From CAYTGR01 sp964437445 (GTDB taxonomy: Bacteria; Chloroflexota; Anaerolineae; B4-G1; SLSP01), in assembly GCA_964437445.1 (NCBI GenBank), contig CAYTGR010000006.1:1-64000 (forward strand): a DNA stretch of 64,000 bases. Direction: 5' to 3'. The translations under genes and the position numbers were made by a program. Every line of letters begins with the position of its first letter. The first letter of the stretch is position 1. This document shows positions 1 to 8,713 of this stretch, in pieces. The notes under the pieces are model-generated. The model did no database searches, was not told the origin of the DNA, and was given only the letters and a program-made list of their open reading frames with translations.

Positions 1-1249
<1,249 letters not shown>

Positions 1250-1260
<11 letters not shown>

Positions 1261-2209
1261 CCGTCCCTGCATTGCCGTGGTCGGCGGACCGGCGCTGGAT
1301 TGGATCGCACGGGTCCCCTACGTTCCACCCCCGGATGGGAACGTCGTCGCTACCGAGGTGCTCCGCGCGCCAGGTGGCCTGGGCGCGAATGTTGCGGTGG
1401 CCCTGGCCCGGCTGGGCCACCGCGTCCGCCTGTTGGGCGCCACCGGTGATGACGAGGCCGGCCGCTGGCTCCGGCAGATCCTGGCGCAAGCCGGCGTGGA
1501 GACCGACGCCCTGCTGGTGCGGCCGGGCGTGCCGACCTACGGTTGCTTCATCGCCGTGACCCCGATCGGCGAGCGGTTGATTTTTGGCCTGCCCGGGGCT
1601 GCCGTCCTGGAACGGGACGCCGAACTGGATCGCGCCGCCGTGCGCCAGGCACGGGCGGTGCACATCGTCCAGGGCTACAGCGAGGTGGCGTGGGCGGCAG
1701 TAGAAGAAGCCCGCGCTGCCGGTAGTTTGGTTTCCTATGCGCCGGGGGATGTCCGCTGGGCCAACGGGCCGGCGGCCGTGCGCGAGGTAGCCCGCCATGT
1801 GGACCTGCTTGTCGTCAACCGGGTGGAGGCTGCTGCACTGACCGGCGAGGACGATCCCGCCGTGGCGCTTCGGCGCTTGCTGGACAGCGGGCCGCGTTGC
1901 ACCGTGGTCACCGCCGGCGTCGCGGGGGCCTGGGTCGGCCAGGGGACGCAGATAACGCTCGTCCCGGCTTTCCCGGTGCCGGCGACCGACACGACCGGCG
2001 CGGGCGACGCCTTTACCGCCGGTCTGCTCACCGGACTGCTGGCAGGCCGGTCACCGGAGGAGGCGGCCCGGCTCGGCGCGGCGGTCGCCGCCCTGAAACT
2101 ACGTGCACCCGGAGCCCAGGCCGGGTTGCCCACCATAGAGGAAGCGCTGGCCTTTGAGAGCAGCACTTTCCCGAGTTTGGAGGTATCGTGTGAACTTGCT
2201 GAAAGTTAA
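1250..2209 (+). CDS. PfkB-family carbohydrate/nucleoside kinase
   Basis: ATP-dependent sugar or nucleoside kinase of the ribokinase/PfkB family, 319 aa if it starts at GTG 1250, which overlaps the ugd stop by 11 bp. The frame is open upstream to 1166, but homology begins only at [11 protein letters not shown]. The N-terminal glycine-rich signature ([15 protein letters not shown]) and the C-terminal PfkB signature DTTGAGDAF, with the catalytic Asp of the anion hole, are both present near 1984-2012. The substrate cannot be read from sequence. Overlapping stop and start codons on both sides indicate translational coupling with ugd and the M16 peptidases. Confidence 0.85.
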
Positions 2210-3512
2210 TTTGGACAACGGCCTCGTCGCGCTGGTCCGCGAGAGCCACACCGCCCCCGTCGCCAGCTTTTGGGTCTGGTATCGGGTGGGGAGCCGAAAC
2301 GAACAACCGGGCATTACCGGTATTTCGCATTGGATTGAGCACATGCTCTTCAAAGGCTCACCCCGCTGGCCCCGGGGCAGCATAGACCAGACGATCGCGC
2401 GGGAGGGCGGCCAGTTCAACGGCATGACCTGGTACGACTTCACCACTTACTACGAGACCCTGCCCGCTGAAAAGATCGCGCTGGCCATGGACATTGAAGC
2501 CGACCGCATGGTCAACGCCAGCTTCGACCCGGAAGAGGCCGAATTTGAGCGCACCGTGATCATCAGCGAGCGGCAAGGGGCAGAAAACGAACCGCTCTTC
2601 CTGCTGGAGGAACAGGTCTCGGCGGTTGCCTACCAGGTCCATCCTTACCGCTACGACACCATCGGCACGCTGCACGACCTGCAAACGATGACCCGCAACC
2701 AGCTCTACCAGCACTATCGGACCTACTACACTCCGGCCAATGCGGTGATCGCCCTGTCGGGTGATTTCAATGCCGGGGAAATGGAACGGCTGATTGAGCG
2801 TTACTTCGGGCAGTTACCGGAAAGCCCTGAACCGCCGGCCGTCACGGCGGTGGAGCCGCCCCAGGAGCAGGAGCGCCGGGTCATTGTGGAGGGAGCCGGC
2901 GGGACCGACTACCTCCAGGTGGTCTTCCACGCACCGCCGGCCAACCACCCCGACTTCTTCGCCCTGACCGTGCTCAATGCCGTCCTGACCGGCGGCTCCT
3001 CGTTCCTGGTCGGCGGGGGCAGCCTCACCAATCATACCAGTCGCCTGTACCGCGCGCTGGTGGAGCGCGAACTGACCGTGGACATCGGCGGCAGCCTGAT
3101 CCCCACCCGCGACCCCGGCCTCTATCGCTTCACCGCCACCGTCCGGCCCGAGCGCACACCGGCCGAGGTGGAAGCGGCACTGCTGGCCGAGTTGGCACGC
3201 CTCCAAACGGAGCCGGTCTCGCAGGCGGAACTGGAGAAAGCCCGCCGCCAGGCCCGCGCCCTGTTCGCCTATTCCAGTGAGAGCATCACCAACCAGGCCT
3301 TCTGGCTTGGCTTCAGCGAGATCTTTGCCGGCTACCAGTGGTTCCTCCGCTACCTGCCCAACCTGGAGGCCGTCACCGCCGAGGACGTGCTGCGGGTGGC
3401 CCAACAGTACCTCCAGGAGCCCAACCGGACCGTCGGCTATTACCTCTCCACCACCTCAGATTCAGACGTCTCAGATTCAGATGCTGGAGGCCCCCATGGC
3501 AGTCCGTGCTAA
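2190..3512 (+). CDS. M16 family zinc metallopeptidase, catalytic subunit
   Basis: Pitrilysin/MPP-like M16 peptidase of 440 aa. The inverted zinc motif HWIEH (His47, Glu50, His51) is followed by the third ligand Glu127 in ISE, 75 residues later, as in the family. The start is GTG 2190 behind GGAGG at 2179-2183; it overlaps the kinase stop by 20 bp. The C-terminal M16 domain is present, and the protein ends in an odd DSDVSDSDAGG tail where the frame runs over the start of the next gene. M16B enzymes commonly work as a catalytic plus non-catalytic pair, and the gene downstream fits the second role. No signal peptide is seen, so it is probably cytoplasmic. Confidence 0.9.
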   Translation: MNLLKVNLDNGLVALVRESHTAPVASFWVWYRVGSRNEQPGITGISHWIEHMLFKGSPRWPRGSIDQTIAREGGQFNGMTWYDFTTYYETLPAEKIALAMDIEADRMVNASFDPEEAEFERTVIISERQGAENEPLFLLEEQVSAVAYQVHPYRYDTIGTLHDLQTMTRNQLYQHYRTYYTPANAVIALSGDFNAGEMERLIERYFGQLPESPEPPAVTAVEPPQEQERRVIVEGAGGTDYLQVVFHAPPANHPDFFALTVLNAVLTGGSSFLVGGGSLTNHTSRLYRALVERELTVDIGGSLIPTRDPGLYRFTATVRPERTPAEVEAALLAELARLQTEPVSQAELEKARRQARALFAYSSESITNQAFWLGFSEIFAGYQWFLRYLPNLEAVTAEDVLRVAQQYLQEPNRTVGYYLSTTSDSDVSDSDAGGPHGSPC

Positions 3513-4776
3513 AACCTCTTTACCCGGTCCCAACGACATCCTGCGCGAAACCCTCCCCAATGGGATTACCGTGCTGGCACGGGAGAACTTTGACAGCCCG
3601 GCCGTGGTCATTAACGGCTATGTGGAAGCCGGCGCTGAGGATGAAACGCCGGAGCAGGCTGGGTTGGCCAGCTTCACCGCCGAGGTCATGGAGCGTGGCA
3701 CGGTCCACCGCTCTTTTGCGCAGCTCTACGAAGAAGTGGAGTCGGTGGGGGCCACCTTCGGCCTGAGCAGCAGCGTCCACCTCACCTCTTTCGGCGCGAA
3801 AGGGCTGGCCGAAAGCCTGCCGCTCCTGCTGGATGTGCTCGCCGACACACTGCGCTATCCCGCCTTCCCGGCCGAGCAGGTGGAAAAAGAACGGGCCGAA
3901 TTCTTAACCGACTTCCAGGAGCGGGAACACGACACCCGCCGTATGGCCGCCCTCACCTTTTACGAACTGGCCTACCCGGCGGAGCACCCCTATCACCGCA
4001 GCCTCACCGGCTACCCCGAGACCATTGCCCGCCTCTCCCGCGATGACCTGGCCGCTTTCCACCAACGTTACTTCGCCCCTCAGGGTATGACCATCGTGAT
4101 CGTCGGCGCAGTCAAGGCCCTGGCGGCGCTCAAGGCGGTGACTAAGGCGTTCGGCGATTGGGACGCCGTCCGCCCGGCCCGCGCGCCGCTCCCGGCCGTC
4201 CCCCCCCTGACCGCACGGCGGATGCGACGCATCGCCATTGCCGACAAAACCCAAAGCGACCTCCAGCTCGGCTGGCCCGGTCCGGCCCGCTCCGAACCTG
4301 ATTTCCTCGCCGCACACCTGGCCAACACCGTCCTGGGCGTCTTCGGCATGATGGGACGCCTGGGCGAGATCGTGCGGGAGCAGAACGGGCTGGCCTACTA
4401 CGCCTCCAGCCGGGTAGATGGCGGCAAAGGCCCCGGGCCCTGGCGGGCCGTCGCTGGCGTCAACCCGGCCAACGTGGAGAAAGCCATCGCCCTCATTGAG
4501 CAGGAAATCCGGCGCCTCCGCGAGGAACCAGTACCTGAAGATGAACTGAACGACAGCAAAGCCTTCCTCACCGGCAGCCTGCCGCTCCAGTTGGAGACCA
4601 ACGAAGGCGTTGCCGGGGCGCTTATCAACATTGAACGCTACCAGCTGGGGCTGGACTACCTCCACCGGTACCGCAACCTGATCCAGGCGCAGACACCGGC
4701 GGCGGTCCAGGCCGCGGCCCGCCGCTGGCTGGACCCGGATCACTACGCGCTGGCCGTGGCAGGACCAGAAGCGTAA
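3496..4776 (+). CDS. M16 family peptidase-like, non-catalytic partner
   Basis: Second M16 protein, 426 aa, started at ATG 3496 behind GGAGG at 3486-3490 and overlapping the upstream stop by 17 bp. The HxxEH motif is absent: the equivalent stretch reads GLASFTAEVMERG, so the zinc site is lost. The C-terminal Arg/Tyr signature typical of partner subunits is kept (GRLGEIVREQNGLAYYASS). This is the classic M16B two-gene arrangement: the upstream product supplies zinc chemistry and this one completes the clamshell chamber. The physiological substrate is unknown. Confidence 0.88.
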   Translation: MAVRAKTSLPGPNDILRETLPNGITVLARENFDSPAVVINGYVEAGAEDETPEQAGLASFTAEVMERGTVHRSFAQLYEEVESVGATFGLSSSVHLTSFGAKGLAESLPLLLDVLADTLRYPAFPAEQVEKERAEFLTDFQEREHDTRRMAALTFYELAYPAEHPYHRSLTGYPETIARLSRDDLAAFHQRYFAPQGMTIVIVGAVKALAALKAVTKAFGDWDAVRPARAPLPAVPPLTARRMRRIAIADKTQSDLQLGWPGPARSEPDFLAAHLANTVLGVFGMMGRLGEIVREQNGLAYYASSRVDGGKGPGPWRAVAGVNPANVEKAIALIEQEIRRLREEPVPEDELNDSKAFLTGSLPLQLETNEGVAGALINIERYQLGLDYLHRYRNLIQAQTPAAVQAAARRWLDPDHYALAVAGPEA

Positions 4777-4820
4777 GAGCAGCCGGTGGCTTCAGTTTCA
4801 CCGCTCACATGGATGAGGGG

Positions 4821-4868
4821 AGTTCGTAGTTAGCGCTTTCGCGCCGTCCCGGCACTGAAGTGCGTCAC
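4821..4868 (-). repeat. Dispersed ~50-bp hairpin repeat, copy A
   Basis: Member of a four-copy intergenic family, read on the minus strand here. It begins GTGACGCACTT and ends ACTACGAACT. Its first hairpin is GCACT-TC-AGTGC and its second is GCGC-GAAA-GCGC. It lies between the M16 pair and acpS. Compared with copy B, the first stem has a G-C to A-T compensatory change. Confidence 0.6.
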
Positions 4869-4895
4869 GCCGAACCGGAGACTTAGAGACAGGCT

Positions 4896-5297
4896 ATGCT
4901 AACGACCGGGGTTGATCTGGTGAACATTGCCCGCCTGGAGCGGGTCTTCACGCGCTACGGGGAACGCTTTCTCGCGCGGGTCTACACCCCCACCGAGGTC
5001 CGTTACGCGCGTGGCCGGGTAGCCGAACTGGCCGCGCGCTTCGCGGCCAAAGAGGCCACCGCCAAGGCGCTCGGCGTCGGGATGCGAATGCTCTCCCCGG
5101 CCGGCATCGGCTGGTTAGACGTGGAGACGCTCAACGATCCGTTGGGCAAACCCGTCCTTATCCTGCATGGCCGGGCTCAAGCGCTCGCCGAAGCGCAAGG
5201 ACTCGCGGAATGGGCCATCAGCCTGACCCATGATGGAGGCCTGGCGCTCGCCTTCGTGGTCGCACAAGGGCCGGGGGGCGCGCAAGCAAGGCCATAA
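4896..5297 (+). CDS. acpS: holo-[acyl-carrier-protein] synthase
   Basis: Transfers 4'-phosphopantetheine from CoA to a serine of apo-acyl carrier protein, activating fatty acid synthesis. The 133-aa length is typical. The two magnesium-binding signatures are present: GVDLV with Asp7 and RFAAKEA with Glu53. The conserved ISLTHD near the C-terminus is also seen. The C-terminal tail GPGGAQARP is slightly extended and Gly/Ala-rich. The ribosome binding site is weak (AGAGAC). It is preceded by about 120 bp holding repeat copy A and followed by 89 bp before dtd. Confidence 0.95.
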   Translation: MLTTGVDLVNIARLERVFTRYGERFLARVYTPTEVRYARGRVAELAARFAAKEATAKALGVGMRMLSPAGIGWLDVETLNDPLGKPVLILHGRAQALAEAQGLAEWAISLTHDGGLALAFVVAQGPGGAQARP

Positions 5298-5386
5298 AGC
5301 CAGAGGTCCAGGAGCATGGCAGCGCGCCTCAACTACTGGCTACTCACGGCTCACCCACTATGATAGCATCCATGAGGTAAAAGAGT

Positions 5387-5842
5387 ATGCGCGCCCTGAT
5401 TCAACGAGTGACCGAAGCCGCCGTCACGGTGGAAGGCACAGTCGTCGGCGCCATCGGGCCGGGGCTGTTGGTGCTGATCGCCGCCGGTCAGGGGGACGCC
5501 GAACCGGAAGCGCGCTGGCTGGCTCATAAAGTTGCCAACCTGCGCATTTTTCCCGATGCCGAGGGGAAAATGAACTGCTCGGTCAAAGAGACTGGCGGGA
5601 GCGTCCTGGTCGTCTCGCAATTCACGCTCTACGGTGATATCCGCCGGGGCTTCCGGCCCTCGTTCACCGACGCCGCCCTGCCCGCAGTGGCCGAGCCGCT
5701 GGTCAACACCTTTGTCGCCGGCCTGCGCGAGGAGGGGGTCTCCGTGCAGACCGGTGTTTTTCGCGCGCACATGCGCGTGAGCCTGATCAACGATGGGCCG
5801 GTGACGATCTGGCTGGAAAAAGAGCCGCACACCCGCGACTAA
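5387..5842 (+). CDS. dtd: D-aminoacyl-tRNA deacylase
   Basis: Hydrolyses D-amino acids mischarged on tRNA and also removes glycine from tRNA-Ala, protecting translation. 151 aa, full length. The active-site motif SQFTLYGD is at residues 77-84 and the cross-subunit Gly-cisPro motif NDGPVT is at 135-140, so it is the bacterial DTD1 type. It starts at ATG 5387 behind GAGGTAA. A two-unit remnant resembling the YYTCACG heptamer (ACTCACG, GCTCACC) lies about 40 bp upstream, but is too short to call an array. Confidence 0.95.
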   Translation: MRALIQRVTEAAVTVEGTVVGAIGPGLLVLIAAGQGDAEPEARWLAHKVANLRIFPDAEGKMNCSVKETGGSVLVVSQFTLYGDIRRGFRPSFTDAALPAVAEPLVNTFVAGLREEGVSVQTGVFRAHMRVSLINDGPVTIWLEKEPHTRD

Positions 5843-5877
5843 CGCCCAGGTTTGCCATTCCTGACCAGGGGGTGAGG

Positions 5878-5919
5878 ATTCGTAATGGCGCGCTGAAAAC
5901 GGCGCTAAAGCGCCTCACT
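5878..5919 (-). repeat. Dispersed ~50-bp hairpin repeat, copy B (shortened)
   Basis: Minus-strand copy beginning AGTGAGGCGCTTTAGCGCC, with a perfect hairpin GGCGCT-TT-AGCGCC, then CGTT and an ending ATTACGAAT. The second hairpin present in copies A and C is deleted. It lies between dtd and the DprA-like gene. Confidence 0.6.
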
Positions 5920-5966
5920 GCTGGGCTAAGAACCGATGGACTACTTTCAGCGTAAGGAACACTATC

Positions 5967-6932
5967 ATGCACGACGAAGCTGCGCTCTGGGCCTGGTTCC
6001 TTTTTGATAGCAAGTTGCCGCCACAACGCGGCAAGGTTCTGTTAGAGCACTGGGCAAACGAAGGGCGAACGCTGCGCACCGTGCTCGCTGCGCTCCCTGG
6101 TCAGGCCGCCGCGTTGGGCCTGACGCCGGCTGAGGCCGCGCTGCTCCGCCCACCGGCGGCGCTCCCGCCCGTCACCGCCCTCCGCTGGGACGACCCCCTC
6201 TATCCAGACGGCTTGCGCCACCTCCCGCTCAAAGTCAGACCGGCGCTGCTCTTCTACCGGGGCGCGGTCCAGGCGTTGCAACGGCCCGTGGTCTACCTGC
6301 CGCCGGCCCCCTTGACCCCTCTGGAACGCGAGACGGCGCACGAATTGATCGCCCAACTGTTAGGGGAAGGGTTTCTGCCGGCCGCCTTCCAGGGTAGCCC
6401 GCAGGCCGAGCTGCTGCTGGCGGAGATGGCCGACGCCGAAGGGGAAACGTTGCTCTTCGCGCGGTGCGGCAGCGGACAGCTGGAGCTCGCCGCAGTGGAA
6501 GCGGCGCTGTTGGAGGCCGGGCGGCTGCTCCTGGTCAGCCCACTGCCCCCCACCGCGGCCGCCAACCCCGCCTGGGACAGCCTGCTGGAACAACTCGCCG
6601 CGGCGGTAGCCTATCGCCTGATCCTGACCGCAGCGCCTCAGATGGACGCGCTGCCAGCGGACTGGCACGGCCGTGTCCTGTACATCGCCGCCGAGCCGCC
6701 GGCTACGCCTTGCCCACCGGGGATACAGTTCGCCACGGAGCCTGGTGAGGTGCTGTTCTGGCTGGCCGCCAGCGTGACGGAACCGTCCGCCCCGCCCGCT
6801 GCCGAGCAGGCCTACGATCTCCCCACCGTGGACCTGCCTCCGCTGGCCCCCGAGGCGGCCCTGCAAACCTTAGAAGGTCAGGGGCGGGTGCCCGAGGTGC
6901 TGCGGCAGCGGCTCCTGGCCCGCAAGTCCTGA
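5967..6932 (+). CDS. Divergent DprA/Smf-like protein
   Basis: 321 aa. The N-terminal third resembles DNA-processing protein DprA: a helical SAM/HhH-like region, then DDPLYPDGLRHLPLKVRPAL followed by LFYRG, which matches the DprA 'D..YP..L......P..LF.RG' lead-in to its Rossmann fold. The following fold lacks the GSR motif that DprA uses to bind ssDNA. It has VVYLPPAPLTPLERE instead, and later strands are degenerate. A C-terminal tail ends in VPEVLRQRLLARKS. Known DprA loads RecA on incoming DNA; this protein cannot be assumed to do so. It could be a decayed paralogue with a structural role. The start ATG 5967 has AAGGAA eight bases upstream. It ends 3 bp from a convergent gene. Confidence 0.5.
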   Translation: MHDEAALWAWFLFDSKLPPQRGKVLLEHWANEGRTLRTVLAALPGQAAALGLTPAEAALLRPPAALPPVTALRWDDPLYPDGLRHLPLKVRPALLFYRGAVQALQRPVVYLPPAPLTPLERETAHELIAQLLGEGFLPAAFQGSPQAELLLAEMADAEGETLLFARCGSGQLELAAVEAALLEAGRLLLVSPLPPTAAANPAWDSLLEQLAAAVAYRLILTAAPQMDALPADWHGRVLYIAAEPPATPCPPGIQFATEPGEVLFWLAASVTEPSAPPAAEQAYDLPTVDLPPLAPEAALQTLEGQGRVPEVLRQRLLARKS

Positions 6933-6935
6933 CGG

Positions 6936-7469
6936 TTACTGCACCCCCACCAGCTCCACCGCGTCAATTTCGTTCCAGAAGCCGGTGCGCGATTCGTCCA
7001 GTTCCAGCCGCACACCGACAACCCGGTAGGGCGTGCGCGGCACCGGGATAATCAGCGCGCCAGGACAGGGGTCCGCAGTATCCGTCCCTTCCCATACCAG
7101 CTGCGCTGCGCCCCCCTCATCCACCAGCAACACACGCGAGAGAGCGCCGCGTCCCCAGGTCTGATAAATACGCACTTCGGTCGCATAGACCGGCTCCGCA
7201 TAAGACAATTCCAGAGATTCCAACCCGCTCCCGCGCGCCGAAGCCCAGGCCCGTGGATCCGACGTGCAGGTATTCACATCCGGCTCACCGGTCGCCCGGC
7301 TGGCGCTCCAATCCGGGAAACCGAACTCCGAGCTGGCCTGGGCTGCCACAGCCCATTGCGCCACCACCACCGGGGTCGGCGTGACGGTCGGCTCCGACAC
7401 GGGCGACCGCCCGCAGGCCACGAAAAGCACGCCTAACCCCAGCCAACCTAAAAATCTGATGCGCTTCAT
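6936..7469 (-). CDS. Predicted lipoprotein with galactose-binding-like domain
   Basis: 177 aa. A signal peptide (MKRIRFLGWLGLGVLFVAC) ends in a lipobox LFVAC, so Cys19 is probably lipidated and the protein anchored outside the membrane. A Thr/Pro linker (TVTPTPVVV) leads to one beta-sandwich domain of about 135 aa with WSASRATGEPD, SLELSYAEPVYATEVRIY and VVGVRLELDESR. This pattern resembles F5/8-type or discoidin-like ligand-binding folds. The ligand is unknown. It is divergent from the RpiR regulator and shares its control region. RBS GGAGAG lies upstream of ATG 7469. Confidence 0.75.
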   Translation of the reverse strand: MKRIRFLGWLGLGVLFVACGRSPVSEPTVTPTPVVVAQWAVAAQASSEFGFPDWSASRATGEPDVNTCTSDPRAWASARGSGLESLELSYAEPVYATEVRIYQTWGRGALSRVLLVDEGGAAQLVWEGTDTADPCPGALIIPVPRTPYRVVGVRLELDESRTGFWNEIDAVELVGVQ

Positions 7470-7499
7470 GAACTCTCCTCAACGACCATCTAAATCCCC

Positions 7500-7528
7500 A
7501 TTCTAACCCTGAATAGTCAGAAAATCAA
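7500..7528 (-). promoter_or_regulatory. Promoter of the lipoprotein gene
   Basis: On the minus strand, -35 TTGATT (7523-7528) and -10 TAGAAT (7500-7505) are separated by 17 bp. The start site falls about 25 bases before the ATG. The -35 box lies inside the inverted repeat at 7508-7541. Confidence 0.55.
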
Positions 7529-7541
7529 TATGCTATTCAGG
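7508..7541. promoter_or_regulatory. Inverted repeat, candidate operator
   Basis: Perfect 9-bp arms, CCTGAATAG (7508-7516) and CTATTCAGG (7533-7541), with a 16-bp AT-rich spacer. It sits in the divergent region between the lipoprotein and the RpiR gene. It covers the lipoprotein -35 box and ends 10 bp before the rpiR -35 box, as expected of an autoregulatory operator. Binding by the RpiR protein is inference. Confidence 0.5.
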
Positions 7542-7551
7542 CGTTTGGCTG

Positions 7552-7580
7552 TTGCGTTTCTCAATGACCTATGCTATAAT
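7552..7580 (+). promoter_or_regulatory. Promoter of the RpiR-family gene
   Basis: A perfect -10 TATAAT (7575-7580) with -35 TTGCGT (7552-7557), 17 bp apart. The predicted start site near 7587 leaves a leader of about 70 nt to ATG 7656. Confidence 0.65.
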
Positions 7581-7655
7581 TCAAGTACTCAAAAAGTGTA
7601 GAGCTGCCCTGTAACCGATCAGGGCTATCAAATTCATGTCTGGAAAGGAGCTACA

Positions 7656-8546
7656 ATGTTTCAAGAACGTATTCGTGCTAACTACGAGAAGCTAAGCCCC
7701 GGATACCGCAAGTTGGCAGACTTCATTGTCTCCCACACCCTGGATGCCGCCTTTCTGACGGCGACGGAGCTCTCCCGCCGCGTGGGGGTAGACCCGGCCA
7801 CCGTCGTCCGCTTTGCCCAGGAGTTGGGGTACTCCGGCTACCGCGAACTTTCCCGTGAGATCAAGCATCACGTGCGGGACCAGGTCACGGCCACCTATCG
7901 TAAGACCACCGAAGCGCAGACCGAAGAAGATCTGCTGCGGGCGCTGGTAGAAGATGCCCAACAGAACCTCCAACACTTCGTCACCACCGAGATGCGCAGC
8001 CTGGCCCAGGCTTTGCAAATCCTGCGTGGCGCGGCCAAGATCTGGCTGGCCGGCGAATATGCAGCTTACCAGATTGCCGGCGCCATTGCCAAAAATCTGG
8101 AGATCATTGGTGTGCCGGCGGTCGCTTTCCATCCCAGCATGATGGAAACGGCCAGCGCGGTTTCAATGATGCAAGAAGGGGACGTCCTGGTTGCGCTGGC
8201 AATCGGCAACGCCGGCCTGGACACCGGCTACGCGGTGAAAATGGCCCGCGAGAAAGGCATCAAGACTGTCTGCCTGAGCGAATTCGGGGTGGCTTTGCCG
8301 GCCCGCGAGGCCGAACTGACCGTGACCATCCCGGCCCAGAGCGCCACCGGCACGCCCAGCTTTGGAGTTTCCCTGCTGCTGTTGGCCCTGCTGTGGGAAG
8401 GGGTCGCCAGCCAGCAGGCCGAGCTGACCGCCGAACGGTACAGCGCGCTGCAAGACTACATGACCCAGCTGCTCAACCTGCGCGCCCAAACCCCGGAATA
8501 CGACGTGGCCTCCCCGCAGTCCATCTGGACCGCTCCGGCCGAATAG
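7656..8546 (+). CDS. RpiR/MurR-family transcriptional regulator
   Basis: 296 aa. The N-terminal helix-turn-helix (residues ~1-75) includes FLTATELSRRVGVDPATVVRFAQELGYSGY. A C-terminal SIS sugar-phosphate-binding domain (~115-260) includes GEYAAYQIAGAIAKNLE and VLVALAIGNAGLDTGYAVKMA. RpiR proteins usually sense a phosphosugar and repress or activate catabolic genes nearby. The ligand is not deducible. RBS AAAGGAG (7644-7650) is five bases from the ATG. The gene is monocistronic, with its own promoter and a strong terminator. Confidence 0.9.
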   Translation: MFQERIRANYEKLSPGYRKLADFIVSHTLDAAFLTATELSRRVGVDPATVVRFAQELGYSGYRELSREIKHHVRDQVTATYRKTTEAQTEEDLLRALVEDAQQNLQHFVTTEMRSLAQALQILRGAAKIWLAGEYAAYQIAGAIAKNLEIIGVPAVAFHPSMMETASAVSMMQEGDVLVALAIGNAGLDTGYAVKMAREKGIKTVCLSEFGVALPAREAELTVTIPAQSATGTPSFGVSLLLLALLWEGVASQQAELTAERYSALQDYMTQLLNLRAQTPEYDVASPQSIWTAPAE

Positions 8547-8585
8547 CCAAACACGACGGCCTGGCCCGTCCTTCCTGATCCCTGA

Positions 8586-8623
8586 CCCATTGGCACTCAT
8601 TCCCTTGAGTGCCAATGGGTTTT
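8586..8623 (+). terminator. Rho-independent terminator after the RpiR gene
   Basis: Perfect 14-bp stem, CCCATTGGCACTCA (8586-8599) and TGAGTGCCAATGGG (8606-8619), with a six-base loop followed by TTTT. It lies 40 bp after the rpiR stop. Confidence 0.9.
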
Positions 8624-8642
8624 GGTAGGGCTGCTGCCCGGC

Positions 8643-8670
8643 TTTACAAAGCGGCCAAACAAGGTATACT
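8643..8670 (+). promoter_or_regulatory. Promoter of the nucleoside kinase operon
   Basis: -35 TTTACA (8643-8648) and -10 TATACT (8665-8670) are 16 bp apart; each matches consensus at five of six positions. It lies just after the rpiR terminator and about 45 bp before ATG 8714. Confidence 0.7.
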
Positions 8671-8713
8671 TTGCCCGCGCAGAGCGAGGCCACGTGGGGG
8701 ATCAGAAAAATTC

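Noticed and set aside
3455..3485. A heptamer array at the end of the first M16 gene
   Set aside because: The repeat CTCAGATTCAGA has a 15-base period and two copies only. It does not belong to the 7-bp families.
5332..5356. A YYTCACG array upstream of dtd
   Set aside because: Only two units (ACTCACG, GCTCACC) are present, which could be chance.
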